NCBI GenBank assembly: GCA_001632435.1
Contig: KV423989.1
Location: 64,246 to 128,245, forward strand
Reading direction: 5' to 3'
Length of the DNA stretch: 64,000 nucleotides
Source of the DNA: Calocera cornea HHB12733
Lineage: Eukaryota; Basidiomycota; Dacrymycetes; Dacrymycetales; Dacrymycetaceae
Below the pieces are notes generated by a model, which did no database searches, had not been told where the DNA came from, and saw only the letters and a program-made list of their open reading frames with translations. Shown piece after piece: positions 1 to 9,953 of the stretch. A program made the translations under genes and the position numbers. Positions within the stretch are counted from its first letter, which is position 1. Each line of letters begins with the position of its first letter.

Positions 1-652
1 CTTGAAGTTGATCAAAGTGTGTCTTAGCACCGCTTGAAGCACAGGTTTGAGCACTGTTAGGCAGAGCGGCACAGCCAATACGGCAAGCTGTACTACTGTC
101 CCTATGACCATCATGCGGCTCTATACGCACAAAATTAGGTAGCCGCGCGTTCTGTACTCCGAAACCTGGAAAGAACGCGTCGTTCAGTCTGCTCGCAATT
201 ACTCCATGATAGCGAAATTGACATGTGTTTGACAATGAACCAAATAGATCGGGGCGAGGGCAAAGTCATCGCCGACCGTGGGGATACTTTGCATCCTCAT
301 GGGTAGCCTCTCTTCGTGGTGCAGTGCAAGAAAACGCTTTTGGTTTGCGCCGGTTTTCTCAATTCCCGCCCGGAAAACCATGAGTCTGACCGATACGGCC
401 GCAACCCTGGCGGTGAGGCTTAACACTTATGTCCAGACTTATTGTCTAGAACACCCCTCCCTGACGCGTATATTGTCCAGAGTGCCGGAGAGGAAATACC
501 GTGTATGTCCGCAAAATTAAGCTACGCACGGACCACCATTGTGATGACGCGTCCGCCCCGCAAAGTGCTCTTAAGCGGGCTTTTGCTGAGTTCAACCCAC
601 GTCTCTCACCAGGTCTACCTTTCCTCCCTTTCCTGAAATCACAGTTTCCGTC
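1..652. other. no gene recognised
   Basis: Short reading frames occur on both strands, but none has a recognisable domain or continues across plausible introns. The right part probably holds the promoter of the gene starting at 653. Confidence 0.4.
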
Positions 653-1249
653 ATGTCAGATCAAGGCAACCATTCCAGCCCAACAGAGCATCCTGTCGAA
701 GGAACGTACGTTCAGAGTACAGTTGACGAGGTTGTGAGATTGCAGGAGGTGGCGCGCGGGTATCTCGACCGGGCTATTGATATTCTTTCCGCGGTTGGGG
801 CTGCCAACGCAGCCTCTGATGCGAGCTCATCGCATTTTTCTGCGCAAGTCACAGACACGGAAGTACCGACCACTGGTGAGGACCAAACACGGCGAGCGAG
901 ACTGCAGTTCGCAGAGCAGTTGAGGGTGCTTCGGGCCACACTTGGCTTGCGAGCTGAAGAAGTTGCCGTGGGTGCTGTTTCCACCATCTCCGCGAGAACA
1001 TGTCTGATCCAGGATTACAACTAGCGGTTGCGTCGCGAAGCCAGGGAGAACACGAACGCCGAGCTCTGGCAGGAGCAGCTGCGGGCATGGAGACAGCGGA
1101 CGCTGCAGTACTTCCAGGCAACACTGGCACGCAGACAGCAACAGATAACGGAAGCTGAACGTACAAGTTCAGAAACAGAGCCGACCAACTGGGAATCAGA
1201 GGATAATATCCAAGGGATGCAGATCATGACAGCAGTGAGAAGCTTATAA
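653..1249 (+). CDS. hypothetical protein, two exons, helical and charged
   Basis: I do not recognise this protein. A start at 653 opens a frame that meets TAG at 1022-1024, but the same frame continues directly afterwards. A 57-nt intron (968-1024, GTGGGT...CTAG, with a CTGAT branch-like site) removes the stop in phase 0. It joins ...LRAEEVA to RLRREAREN and gives about 179 residues. The middle and C-terminal parts are rich in Glu, Arg and Gln (LQFAEQLRVLRATLG, then TLARRQQQITEAERT) and suggest a coiled coil. No signal peptide or membrane segment is seen. It could be a decayed or species-specific gene; an extra 3' exon after 1249 cannot be excluded. Confidence 0.45.
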
Positions 1250-2296
1250 GTCAGGTGAAAAGATCCTGCAGCTGACACCAAATACGACAAGCTCGTCGAG
1301 AGAGTCTTGTCATCGTTCCAGCAGCCGGTGGGAAGGGACCGGATTCTGCCCGCTATAGATGACGAGCTTGCTCAACAGAGCTCGTTGGGGTCGGCAACGT
1401 TGCAAAGATATCTGCGCCTGCTTCGCTGGAACTTCCGTCACCCCCTACGGCCTTCATCGTGACCATACTGATACATGAGTTCCATATTATCCTTTGATAT
1501 GTATACCAAAAACGCTTGAAATCCATGCCATACACGAGTACCAGAACCAGAGAATCGCCTCAGCTCGCCCATCAGAAAATACAGAGTAGACCCAAGGTTG
1601 ATCAAAGTGAAACTGCCAGCTCACCGCTTCGACCAATGCCGTGCAAAAGCTGCCGCAGCTTCGGCACCTTTTCGGGGAGAAGCCGAGTCACATGACCGTG
1701 CCGGCATAGTCCTTGAGTGAAGTATTAATCGGAAACGGGTTGAGTGTCTGCGATAGTTTCGTGCTGAGTCACTATGAGGGAGATAAAGTTCGAGTGGAAG
1801 CAGCGATCTAGACACCATCATGGCCGGAAGGACACCGCCAGAAGTGGGAGGACAGAATTCAATCCTTCGCGATGCCAACATTTGTCCGGAATTCAAGACC
1901 GGAATAGTCCCTCCCAAAGAGGAGCCCACATCGAGGCCCCGACCTACTTCAATGGTGCGGAGAAAATGGTGATTTTGGTCTGAACAATTCTGGTCGAACG
2001 ACCTGTCGTTCGTGCCGTACCAATCGGGAGCGGGCCGAATGCTGGATCATACCGGGAAGGAAGATCTTCAAATATTCCCAGCGGCGATTGTTGGATAGTG
2101 GAAGCGGAGAAATTTGCCGTCGGATCACCGGGTACGGTGCCTACAACTCTTGTGAGTCATTGGACAAAAGGCCATGCTGAGATATCAATGCAGATACGCA
2201 CGGGCCACCAGGGCGATGACGCGTCTTGCAGGGCGCCCGTGTGTATCAAACCAACAACACTCTTAAGCCTCTTGTGCTGTAGTTTCCTCCCTTCAT
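1250..2296. other. no gene recognised
   Basis: About 1 kb with only short open frames on both strands, none resembling a known family or showing consistent splice joins. It separates two unknown genes on the same strand. Confidence 0.4.
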
Positions 2297-3108
2297 ATGT
2301 CCCTTGGCCTATCTCTTCCCGTCTCCAGTGCAAGAAGCATGTGCCATACGCTCAGTCTTAGGTCGATCTCCGAGCCAGACTGGACTCTCCCTCTCGTTGA
2401 TGACCAACCCTCGTCGGTGGAAGACGACTGGCACTTTGTTGAGCGGCCCAACAAGCCGCCTCCTAGCGAAGCGTACAAGAAGCAAATGGAGGTCCTGCGT
2501 AAAACTCTGGCGCTACAGAGCCATGTCCCGCTCGAGCCTTGGCGCTCGACGGACCTGATCCCCAGGGAGGGGTTCAGACTGACGGTCCCGGACGAGATGG
2601 AGCCCGAGTGGGTGTGGGATTTCAGCGATTGGTCGTGGGAAGCCATGCAGGAGCAGGTAATGCGTCAATCGTCTGTTGCGGAGAATATCGCTGAAGGGGA
2701 ATATGTAGAACGACAGGTTTGAGCGCTTCCGCGCGTTCTGGGATCGGAATCGCAAATGGAACCAGGTACGCTTCTCGGCGTAACCTGGCCTAGCATACAG
2801 ATTCTGAACTAAAGCAGCGCAAGAAAGTCGCCCAAGATCTCGCGTCTGACATACTGGCTGACATCCGGGAGGACTGCCCGCTCGAGTCCATCCGGTTCCT
2901 GTTTCACGCGGAGCCCGTCCAGGAGTAAGTTTGCTGGAGTTCGAGATTAGAGATCCTTCCACCTTCCGTCCTGTGACTGCTCGCTCCATCTTCCTATCCG
3001 TGTAGCTACGCGAATGCACACAAGTTCACAGGAGTATTGTCGTTTGTTGATTCTCGAGCAAGAGGAGAAAGGGTACCGAAACGCTGCAAAGAGAGAAGCC
3101 TGACTTAG
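2297..3108 (+). CDS. hypothetical protein, four exons
   Basis: I do not recognise the family. Four exons can be joined in frame: 2297-2656, 2709-2765, 2815-2924 and 3006-3108, with introns of 52, 49 and 81 nt and GT/AG ends. They give about 209 residues. The first exon is acidic and Trp-rich (DWHFVERPNKPPP, then WVWDFSDWSWEAMQEQ). The second reads NDRFERFRAFWDRNRKWNQ and the third is helical (QRKKVAQDLASDILADIRED). The pattern suggests a small soluble helical protein. The start at 2297 is the first ATG of the frame; an upstream start is possible. The clean phase of all three introns is the main support for a real gene. Confidence 0.55.
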
Positions 3109-3154
3109 AGTCTGACACCGCCAGGTGCTTCTCGCCGGCTTTTCGCTACGCGAG

Positions 3155-3162
3155 TGACGTCA
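3155..3162. promoter_or_regulatory. CRE-like palindrome TGACGTCA
   Basis: The perfect 8-bp palindrome TGACGTCA lies about 150 bp upstream of the start at 3314. It is the classic site of bZIP factors of the ATF/CREB type. A single site can arise by chance, so function is inferred. Confidence 0.3.
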
Positions 3163-3313
3163 CATGTGGAACCTCGCATCATCCCCAGGCCATTGGTTCG
3201 AGAAGTAAGCACGAAGGGTATAAGAAAGATCGTGCGAGCGTCCGTTTCTCTCTCTGACGTCCAACGCCCCGCAGTTTGAGCCAACACTCTGAAATTCAGC
3301 CCAACAATTGAAA

Positions 3314-3858
3314 ATGTCCGGCATCCAGTCCTTCCCGCACCACCACGGCCCGCGCCCCGAGCTCACCGACCCGGGCAACACCTCCTCCTCCCTGGCAGGC
3401 TCCGCCCCCTCCCAGCGGGTAGGGGAAGACGCGTCTTCCGTGCGCCCTCGCCCTCCCCATGATAAGTGAACACTGTGGCTGATATGGCTTCAATGGGTGC
3501 GCAGGTACAGGGGACGTTGCCGCAGGATTTCACGCTCGCGAATGTCAAGGCGGATACGAAGGGCGGGGACCATGTCGGTACGCTGTCTCCGCCCGTCTGT
3601 ACCAAGCAACGTGGCCGAGCTGACGGCACTTGCATGACAGAGCGCGACCCGTCCGAGCCCGGCGGAACGCTCGGCGTCAGCGACCTCAAAGCAGACCACA
3701 AGCGCACCGGCGTGGCGGTACGTCCCCTCCCGCTTCCGTCTTGCGTCTGACGGCTCAGTGTGCTGTAGAGCCATGATGTCGATATCCCCGGGGCGGACCC
3801 GGCCTTCCCGCCGCAGCCGAGTCAGGAGGGGAAGCGCGTGCCTGGGGCACAGTACTGA
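3314..3858 (+). CDS. small hydrophilic protein, four exons
   Basis: Four exons (3314-3418, 3505-3577, 3641-3717, 3769-3858) join in frame to about 114 residues. The product is hydrophilic, rich in Gly, Pro, Asp and Lys, with no hydrophobic segment. It begins MSGIQSFPHHHGPRPEL, has a middle part TLPQDFTLANVKADTKGG and ends GKRVPGAQY. Composition is like small disordered stress or hydrophilin-type proteins of fungi, but I cannot assign a family. The phases (0, 1, 0) fit without forcing, and a TATA-like stretch (GGTATAAG near 3218) lies upstream. The start is the first ATG after that stretch. Confidence 0.6.
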
Positions 3859-4036
3859 GCGGGCGGGAGATCCCATGTCCAGAACAGGAAGGCGGCATGC
3901 CGCATGTAGCAAATAGTCAACAACAAGAAGGAATAGAATAGCATTAAGATCGTGTCGTCGTTACCCGTGACATACCGTCAGGTCCCACCCAGCCCGCGCG
4001 TGCATCCGCGCACTGGGATGGGATGACATTGACAGG

Positions 4037-5808
4037 CTACCAAACCTCCACAACACCAAACCGCTCCCTGCGCCCCCTCCAAAAGTCCCACCGGAACGCC
4101 TTCTCAGGCCGGAAGTGCTTGCACCACCGCCGGTGGCCGTGGTTCCCGATCCGGAAGATGAGCGTGTAGTCCGCGCCGCAGCGCCAGCAGCTGCACATGC
4201 AAGAGTATCAGTGTACGATATTGGGAGGGAGCAGGGGAGGGGGCGAGGAACGGGAGGGGGACGTACAAATGGTAGCCGCACCCTGCGGGGGGATAACACG
4301 TGATATGGTCGCACCCCTCCGAGCGCTCGATCTGTCGCCCAACAAATCGCCAATCAGCATCTTGCTCAAATCCCAAATCCCAAATTAGAATACGCCTGCC
4401 CCCGCCCCGAGGCCCGGGTCCTCTGGCCAAGAGATGGGCTGCGAAAGAAGTAGGAAGCGGGAAGTGGGAATGAAAGCGCACGCACATGCGTCCCACACCC
4501 CGGACAGCTCCGTGTCCTCCTACCGATCCACCACCTGACCCTCCTCTCCCGCCAGCGCTCCTTCCCCATTTCCCCTCCCAGCCCCAGCCCGAGCGGGCCG
4601 GAGCGCCGGCGCTCGTATTGCGCGCATGTGAGGCCGGGGTGCGGCACGTCGTGCAAGGTGCACCAGGTGGTCTGGCAGGCGTGACACGTTGTGCGGGTGC
4701 ATTCTTGGGCTGCTGGGGAGGGGCGCGGGGACAGCGGGGAGGGAGTAGTGCTGCTGCTGCTGCTGCTGCTGGTCGGGGGGGAGCTGGTGCTCAGAGTGGG
4801 GGTGCTGGGAGAGGAAGGCGCAGATGAGGCGGCGGAGGGCGGGAGGAGGATCTGGCCCGAGGTGCACGCCGGGTTCTTGCACCATGAGAAGGCTGGGTCG
4901 GAGGAGAGGTGCCGGCGGAGGAGGAAGGTGTCCCACCTGTTTGCGAGGTCAGTGGGCTGTCTTCCTCCGCATAGGCACACGGCGAGCAAGGAAGGGCTGC
5001 GGCAAGGCAGCATCGAGCTACTCCAGGCAGAGGGAGAGGATGGGAGGGGGTGGGAAGGGTGGGAAGGCAAGTCAGCGCACCTATCGAACGCCTCCCGCGC
5101 GGCGCCCCGCCTCATCTCCCCCACGTCGAGCACCTCCCCGCAGCTCGGGACGGGGCACCGGATCTCGCGGTTGTCGACCTGGTACGCCAGATACGTGCGG
5201 AGGCACTCGGCGCACACGCGCTGCTGGCCGTGCGTGCAGCGGGATGTGGGCTGCTGCAGCGGGAGGGGGAGCGCGCCGTCGCAGATCGCGCAGTGGGCGG
5301 GGGCGGCGGGCGGGCGGGAGGCGGCGGAGGGGTGCGGTGTGGGAGGGCGGGCGTACGGTGCGTGGTGCTGGTCAACGTCCGCTGAGGGGCGGATGAGCAG
5401 CGTCCCCGTCCCCGTCCCCGTCTCCATCCCAGCAGAGGGAGAGCTGGGGGCGGGCTTGCGGCTGCCCTCGTCGAGTACCTGCTTGCACATCGGCTCGTGC
5501 CACTCCCCGCACCACGGCTCCTCCTCCTCCCTGCTGGGCGTGACAGCCCACCACGCCGCGCTCTCCTCGCGCACGCAGCGCGCGCAGGTGAAGCGGTAGC
5601 CGCAGGTCGGACAGCGGGCGGGCTCGGGCAGTGGGCCGTCCGGTTCGCCCTCCGAGGTCGTGGAGGGCGGGAGGGGCGGGAGCTCCCATGCGCGGAGGGG
5701 CGCAACCGGCTTGGCCCTCCCTTTGGCGCCGGGGAGGTAGTCCCAGGGGTTGCCCTGTGCGGCGAGGACGCTGGCGTAGTACCGGCTGGACTTTGTCGGG
5801 AGCGGCAT
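4037..5808 (-). CDS. RBR-type (RING-IBR-RING) E3 ubiquitin ligase, copy 1
   Basis: Four exons (5808-5081, 4936-4486, 4331-4267, 4190-4037) give about 465 residues. Near residues 50-75 is a Cys pair cluster (CPTCGYRFTCARC). RING1 follows (CAICDGAL ... CTHG ... CAECL ... CPVPSC), then a shorter IBR-like Cys/His region (WCKNPAC ... CHACQTTWCTLHDV), then the Rcat/RING2 (CPGCGTHIERSEGCDHITC ... FCWRCGADY). The Cys in EGCDH aligns with the catalytic Cys of RBR ligases, which takes ubiquitin as a thioester before passing it to substrate. A Ser/Pro-rich low-complexity stretch interrupts the IBR. The start MPLPTKSSRYY is chosen because the upstream open stretch looks like untranslated leader. The gene at 6342-7698 is its tandem paralogue with identical intron positions and phases. 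Confidence 0.85.
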
Positions 5809-6341
5809 GGCAGGGGTTGCGAGTGGGCGATTCACACAGCACACAGTATCGGGGACGACAGCCGCCCACTCGGCCAGCGCCTTTATATGCCTATCATGAC
5901 TCGCACCTCCCCTTTCCCACCCCTCCCCCTCCCGCCCCCCTCCCACCACAGTACTCACATGCCAGCACACACCCGCCGGTCGGCACGCGCCCACCCGCAG
6001 GTGAGCGTTCGCTGGCCATTGGGCGGATTGGGCGGGCTGGCTGTGCGCCCGGATTTGGGCATGGATGGTGTTAGACTTCCTTCCGAGCCCCTATTTGCGG
6101 TGGAGCGCGAGAGGGGGATAACGGGATAACACGACTCCGACGCCGACTCGGGCACACTCCCCTCCAGCTTGGGGCAAACCCACTCTCAGAAACGGACTCG
6201 ATAGCACCTAGAATGTCGGATATCATGATCGCCTGGGAGCATTCACAATGGCAGGAGACTGAGCGCCCAACGGCAGAAACAGGCGCCCATGCCCCTCCTA
6301 ACAACCATCGACCCTCAATCCCCAACCATCAACCATTACCC
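5809..6341. other. spacer between the two RBR genes
   Basis: Holds the 5' leader and promoter of copy 1 and the 3' end of copy 2. Pyrimidine-rich runs near 5905-5945 are typical of fungal promoters. No further gene is seen. Confidence 0.5.
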
Positions 6342-7698
6342 TCAGAAATCGTTCATCCCCCGGCCCTTCCAGAACTTCCACCTGAACCGTCTCCGCGGCC
6401 GATAGTGCTTGCACGTCCGCTTGTGGTGCGAGTTGCCCTCCGAGAAGATGAGCGTGTAGTCCGCGCCGCACCGCCAGCAGCTGCGAGGACAGAACAGAAC
6501 AGAAGAGAGCGTGTTAGCGGCTGTGGTTGGGATGGGGTAAAGGGAGGGAGGGACGTACAACTGGGCGCCGCACCCGACGGGCTGCCGGCACGTCATGTGG
6601 TCGCATCCGTCCTGCTTCTCGATCTGCGCACCCCATCATCGCATCAGCTCGCCTACCCAAACACATCAAAAGAACAGAACGACGCACATCCTTCCCGCAC
6701 CCAGGGCACTTCCTCGTCTTCCTCCCGACCCAGCGCCGCACCCCCCTCTCCCGCCTCCGCACAGGGTCCCACCAACCCCCATGCGCCTTCTCCCACTCCT
6801 CGCACGTCAACCCTTTGTGCCATGGCAGCTGGTGCACTGCGCAGCTTTGGAAGCCGCAGGCGTGGCAGGTCAGGAGCGCTGGGTCGCATGGGTTCGGGCT
6901 GGAGTTGGGGCTTGGCGAGGGGAGAGGGACGTGGAACTGGCCCGAGGGGCAGCGCGGGTTTAGGCACCAGTGGAAGCTGGGGGAGCGCGCGAGCGCGCGG
7001 CGCAGTTGAAGCGTCTCGTACCTTCCCCCATAGTCAGCCACAGCACCACAGTACTTCAGAGCGAGGAAGGGCACACACCGCTCAAACGTCTCCTGCGGCG
7101 CCCAGAACCTCACGTCATCCAGCTCCATCTCCTCCATGCACCCCACAACGGGGCACCGCAGCGCCCGCTGGTCCTCGACCATGTACCCCAGCCAGCGCAG
7201 CACGCAGTCCTCGCACGCCCGCCCCTCGTGCGCGCAGCGCGAGGTGACGTGCCGCGGCGCGTCGTGCGAGGGGTAGTGGTACGCCGTGTCGCAGATCACG
7301 CAGAGGCCGGCGGTGGTGCGGGCGTTGGGGGGGATAAGCGGCCAGCGGAGCCAGTGCTGCTGGTGCGCGTAGGTGGTGGTGGTGGAGGTGCCGCCGGAGG
7401 TGGACGCTTCCGCTGCGGCTGAGGCTTCGCTCGTCGTCGAGGGGAGAGAGAGGGGGGTATACCCAGAGCCCGGTGTGGAGGAGGAGGAGGAAGCGCGCCG
7501 CAGAGGGTCGTCGATCGAGGTTGCCGTTGAGGCCGTGGGCGAGCCCGTCGCCCAGAGCGCAGCGAGCGAGTAGAGCACGCACGTCGCGCACGAGTACTTG
7601 TACCCGCACAGGCTGCAGCGCGGGGGTTCGCCCTCCCCGCCTTGCACCAGTTCGCGCTCGCGCTCGATGAGCATCTCTGACGGCTCGGGGAGGTCCAT
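6342..7698 (-). CDS. RBR-type E3 ubiquitin ligase, copy 2
   Basis: Exons 7698-7079, 7021-6688, 6623-6559 and 6480-6342 join to about 385 residues. The order matches copy 1: an N-terminal Cys cluster (CSLCGYKYSCATC), RING1 (CVICDTAYHYP ... CAHEG ... CEDCV ... CPVVGC), an IBR-like region (WCLNPRC ... CHACGFQSCAVHQL) and Rcat (CPGCGKDIEKQDGCDHMTC ... FCWRCGADY). The predicted catalytic Cys in DGCDH is present. Both genes share intron phases 2, 0 and 2 and a 65-nt third exon, so they arose by tandem duplication. The N-terminal half is strongly diverged from copy 1, while the C-terminal catalytic third is well conserved. The start MDLPEPSEML is the only good ATG before the first Cys cluster. Confidence 0.85.
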
Positions 7699-8578
7699 GG
7701 CGCCCAGTCGTCGGTCTTCAGCTGCAGGCGTCAGGCGTCAGGCGTCAGGGCAGGTGGTCGTGCGGTGTGTGCGTGCCTGCTGGCACACTCATGCCCGAGT
7801 CCACGCGCCGCCCGCTCATATAGCCCTGCCCAGCCTCGGCGGTGATGCCCCGCGCGTGCGTGTGACTCTGAGCGACGCTATGCTACGTAGCAGCGCTGCG
7901 ATTGTGTGCGATGGGTGCGAGATGCCCTAGCCGCGCCGGAAATGCGCACGTCGTGCTGTGCATCTCTGCGGTGGCTCGAGCGCACATCACATTTCCGACG
8001 GGTCCAGCGTCGGATTAGGGCGGTATGCTGATGGCGCTAATTGATGCGGATAGGAGGTGGTGGAGGGGATGCACAGACGTGGCATTGGGTTGGTACCTGC
8101 GGATTGCGAGCGGTGGTCGTCGGGAGGAAGGCGTAGCGCGCATTGGCTGGCGCGCCGTCAGCTTGAGTCAACTCTCTCCGTCCCGGCCACGTCGGTGCGC
8201 TTACCGCAACGGGCAATCGGACTGCTTCGACAGACATCAACCTATCTCATCACCGATATCCATACACACTCTACACTGATGCCCTTGGGAATGCGGAAAG
8301 AGCCATTCGAGTAATGGCATAGGCGCCGGCGCGCGCGATGGCTGGCCGGAGCCCAGCTCGCCGCCCTCCCGCCCTCCCGCCCCTCCGGAACGCGCCTCTC
8401 CTGCGCCGACTTGCATGGCTGGCGCAAATGGCGGTCTCTTCAGCCATCCTCGCAATGCTTCGAATATAAGGCCTTGGCCCCGTTTGGACTTGTCGGTTTC
8501 CTTTTGGCATCGTCCTTGCGCTAGCCCGTGTGAGGAGTGCTAGCCAGCCATCCCCTGTCCACTGTCCTCAGAGCTACA
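7699..8578. other. divergent promoter region between RBR copy 2 and the F-box gene
   Basis: About 880 bp between divergently transcribed genes. It contains a small tandem repeat, three copies of GGCGTCA at 7727-7747, just upstream of the RBR copy 2 start. No coding region is recognised. Confidence 0.5.
7727..7747. repeat. (GGCGTCA)x3 tandem repeat
   Basis: Three perfect 7-bp units lie head to tail about 30 bp upstream of the RBR copy 2 start codon, so they are probably in its 5' leader or core promoter. Confidence 0.7.
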
Positions 8579-9850
8579 ATGGCTGTCGAATCTGGCCCAT
8601 TAATTGGCTCGCATTGTACGTTCCCATGCCAACAATTTGCTCTAACGCTGATCTTGATAAGCACAGGCCGATCAAAATGCGTCATCGACCGAGTGCCGGA
8701 CGACGTCCTCATGCTGATATTCGAAGCCGCCTACGACCTCTTCTTGTCCGCGCACGAGCCCGCCTCCAAGGACTTCACCAAGCAGCTGATGCGGCACTAC
8801 TTCCACTTCCGGGGCTCGCTCGCCGCCGTCTCCCGCCGCTGGTACGACATCTCCTCACGTCTTCCCGTGCTGTGGACAAAGCTCTACCGGGGGCCGGAGC
8901 ACCACGGGCTCCCGCGCATGAGCGCAGCGCGGAGCGGCGTCCACCCGCTCTCGGTGCTCGCCACGGGCCCGCTGCTCTCCCCTCAGCTGCTGCGCTTCTC
9001 CTGCGAGGCCCCCGGCATCGCAGCGCGCGTCGAGCATCTCGAGATCCAGGACCACATGACCTTCCGCTCGATCGACATGTTCGCCCAGCTGGGCGGCACC
9101 GACTGGCCCAGCCTCAAGAGCTTCTTCATCGACGAGCTGTCCAGCGCATGCTACAACACCGACCGCTCGCTCTGGGTCCCACTGGCGAGCGTGACCGATT
9201 TCCTCCGGCGGTGCCCCGCCTTGCAAGAGCTGAGGATGTCGAACCTCACCTACCGACTGCCGTCCGAAGAGGACACGACCGTGCGCCTGACCAGCTGGAA
9301 GCTCCGCAACCCCGCGCGACTGCACGACCTCCGGGTGATCAAGCTCGCGCACATGAAGGGTGCCGATATCAAGGCCCTCCTGTCGTCCTTCGACATGCCG
9401 AACCTCACCGCGCTGCACCTGTACGGCGCGTACGGGATCGGCAGCCCGCTCCCGAGCGTGCCCTGTATCCCCTCGCTGCGAGAACTGCGCTTCGACAAAT
9501 GCCATTGGGAGTGGCACGGGATCTACGAAGCGCTCGAAGCAATCCCAAACGTCAACGGCCTCGCGCTGTCCACCATCGCGGGCCGCGGTATCCTCCGACG
9601 CTTGATGCGCTGTATCGAGCAGCACGCGACCTCCGGCCGCATCTTCCTCGGACGGCTCAAGACGTTCGAGCTCTCATTAGGAGCCGAATGCGACAGGAAG
9701 GACCTGCCGGACTTTGTCGATACATGGCAAAGGAGAGGACTGCCGACGCTCGACACGGTCATCGTGCACACTGGACGAGAGGAGAAGGGCACCCGGACGC
9801 TCTGGGCGACAATCGCAAACCACGTGACTATACTATGGACGTTCGGATAA
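8579..9850 (+). CDS. F-box protein with LRR-like C-terminal region
   Basis: A short first exon (8579-8615) and a 51-nt intron precede a long exon, giving about 406 residues. The F-box lies near residues 17-70: VIDRVPDDVLMLIFEAAYD, then SLAAVSRRWYDISSRLPVLW. Such proteins link substrates to SCF ubiquitin ligases through Skp1. The rest carries irregular Leu-rich segments (LRELRFDKCHWEW, LRVIKLAHMKG) as in the very large F-box families of mushroom-forming fungi. The intron is a multiple of three and has no stop, so it could be retained; its GTACGT and CACAG ends favour splicing. The neighbouring RBR genes are also ubiquitin-system genes, probably by chance. Confidence 0.8.
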   Translation: MAVESGPLIGSHCTFPCQQFALTLILISTGRSKCVIDRVPDDVLMLIFEAAYDLFLSAHEPASKDFTKQLMRHYFHFRGSLAAVSRRWYDISSRLPVLWTKLYRGPEHHGLPRMSAARSGVHPLSVLATGPLLSPQLLRFSCEAPGIAARVEHLEIQDHMTFRSIDMFAQLGGTDWPSLKSFFIDELSSACYNTDRSLWVPLASVTDFLRRCPALQELRMSNLTYRLPSEEDTTVRLTSWKLRNPARLHDLRVIKLAHMKGADIKALLSSFDMPNLTALHLYGAYGIGSPLPSVPCIPSLRELRFDKCHWEWHGIYEALEAIPNVNGLALSTIAGRGILRRLMRCIEQHATSGRIFLGRLKTFELSLGAECDRKDLPDFVDTWQRRGLPTLDTVIVHTGREEKGTRTLWATIANHVTILWTFG

Positions 9851-9953
9851 TCAGCGCATGCCGGATCAATAAGGCGTTCTCTGATCATACAAGTGCCACG
9901 TTACTTCATTCAATGGTCGTAATGAGAAGGCGAAGATAGGGAGGAGCGCGAGA

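Noticed and set aside
4691..5599. 302-codon plus-strand frame
   Set aside because: Lies antisense to the RBR copy 1 exons; low-complexity composition driven by GC content.
8530..9939. 469-codon frame on the plus strand overlapping the F-box gene
   Set aside because: It is the +1 shadow of the F-box exon: Arg/Pro/Ala-rich with no domain, while the other frame has a clear F-box.
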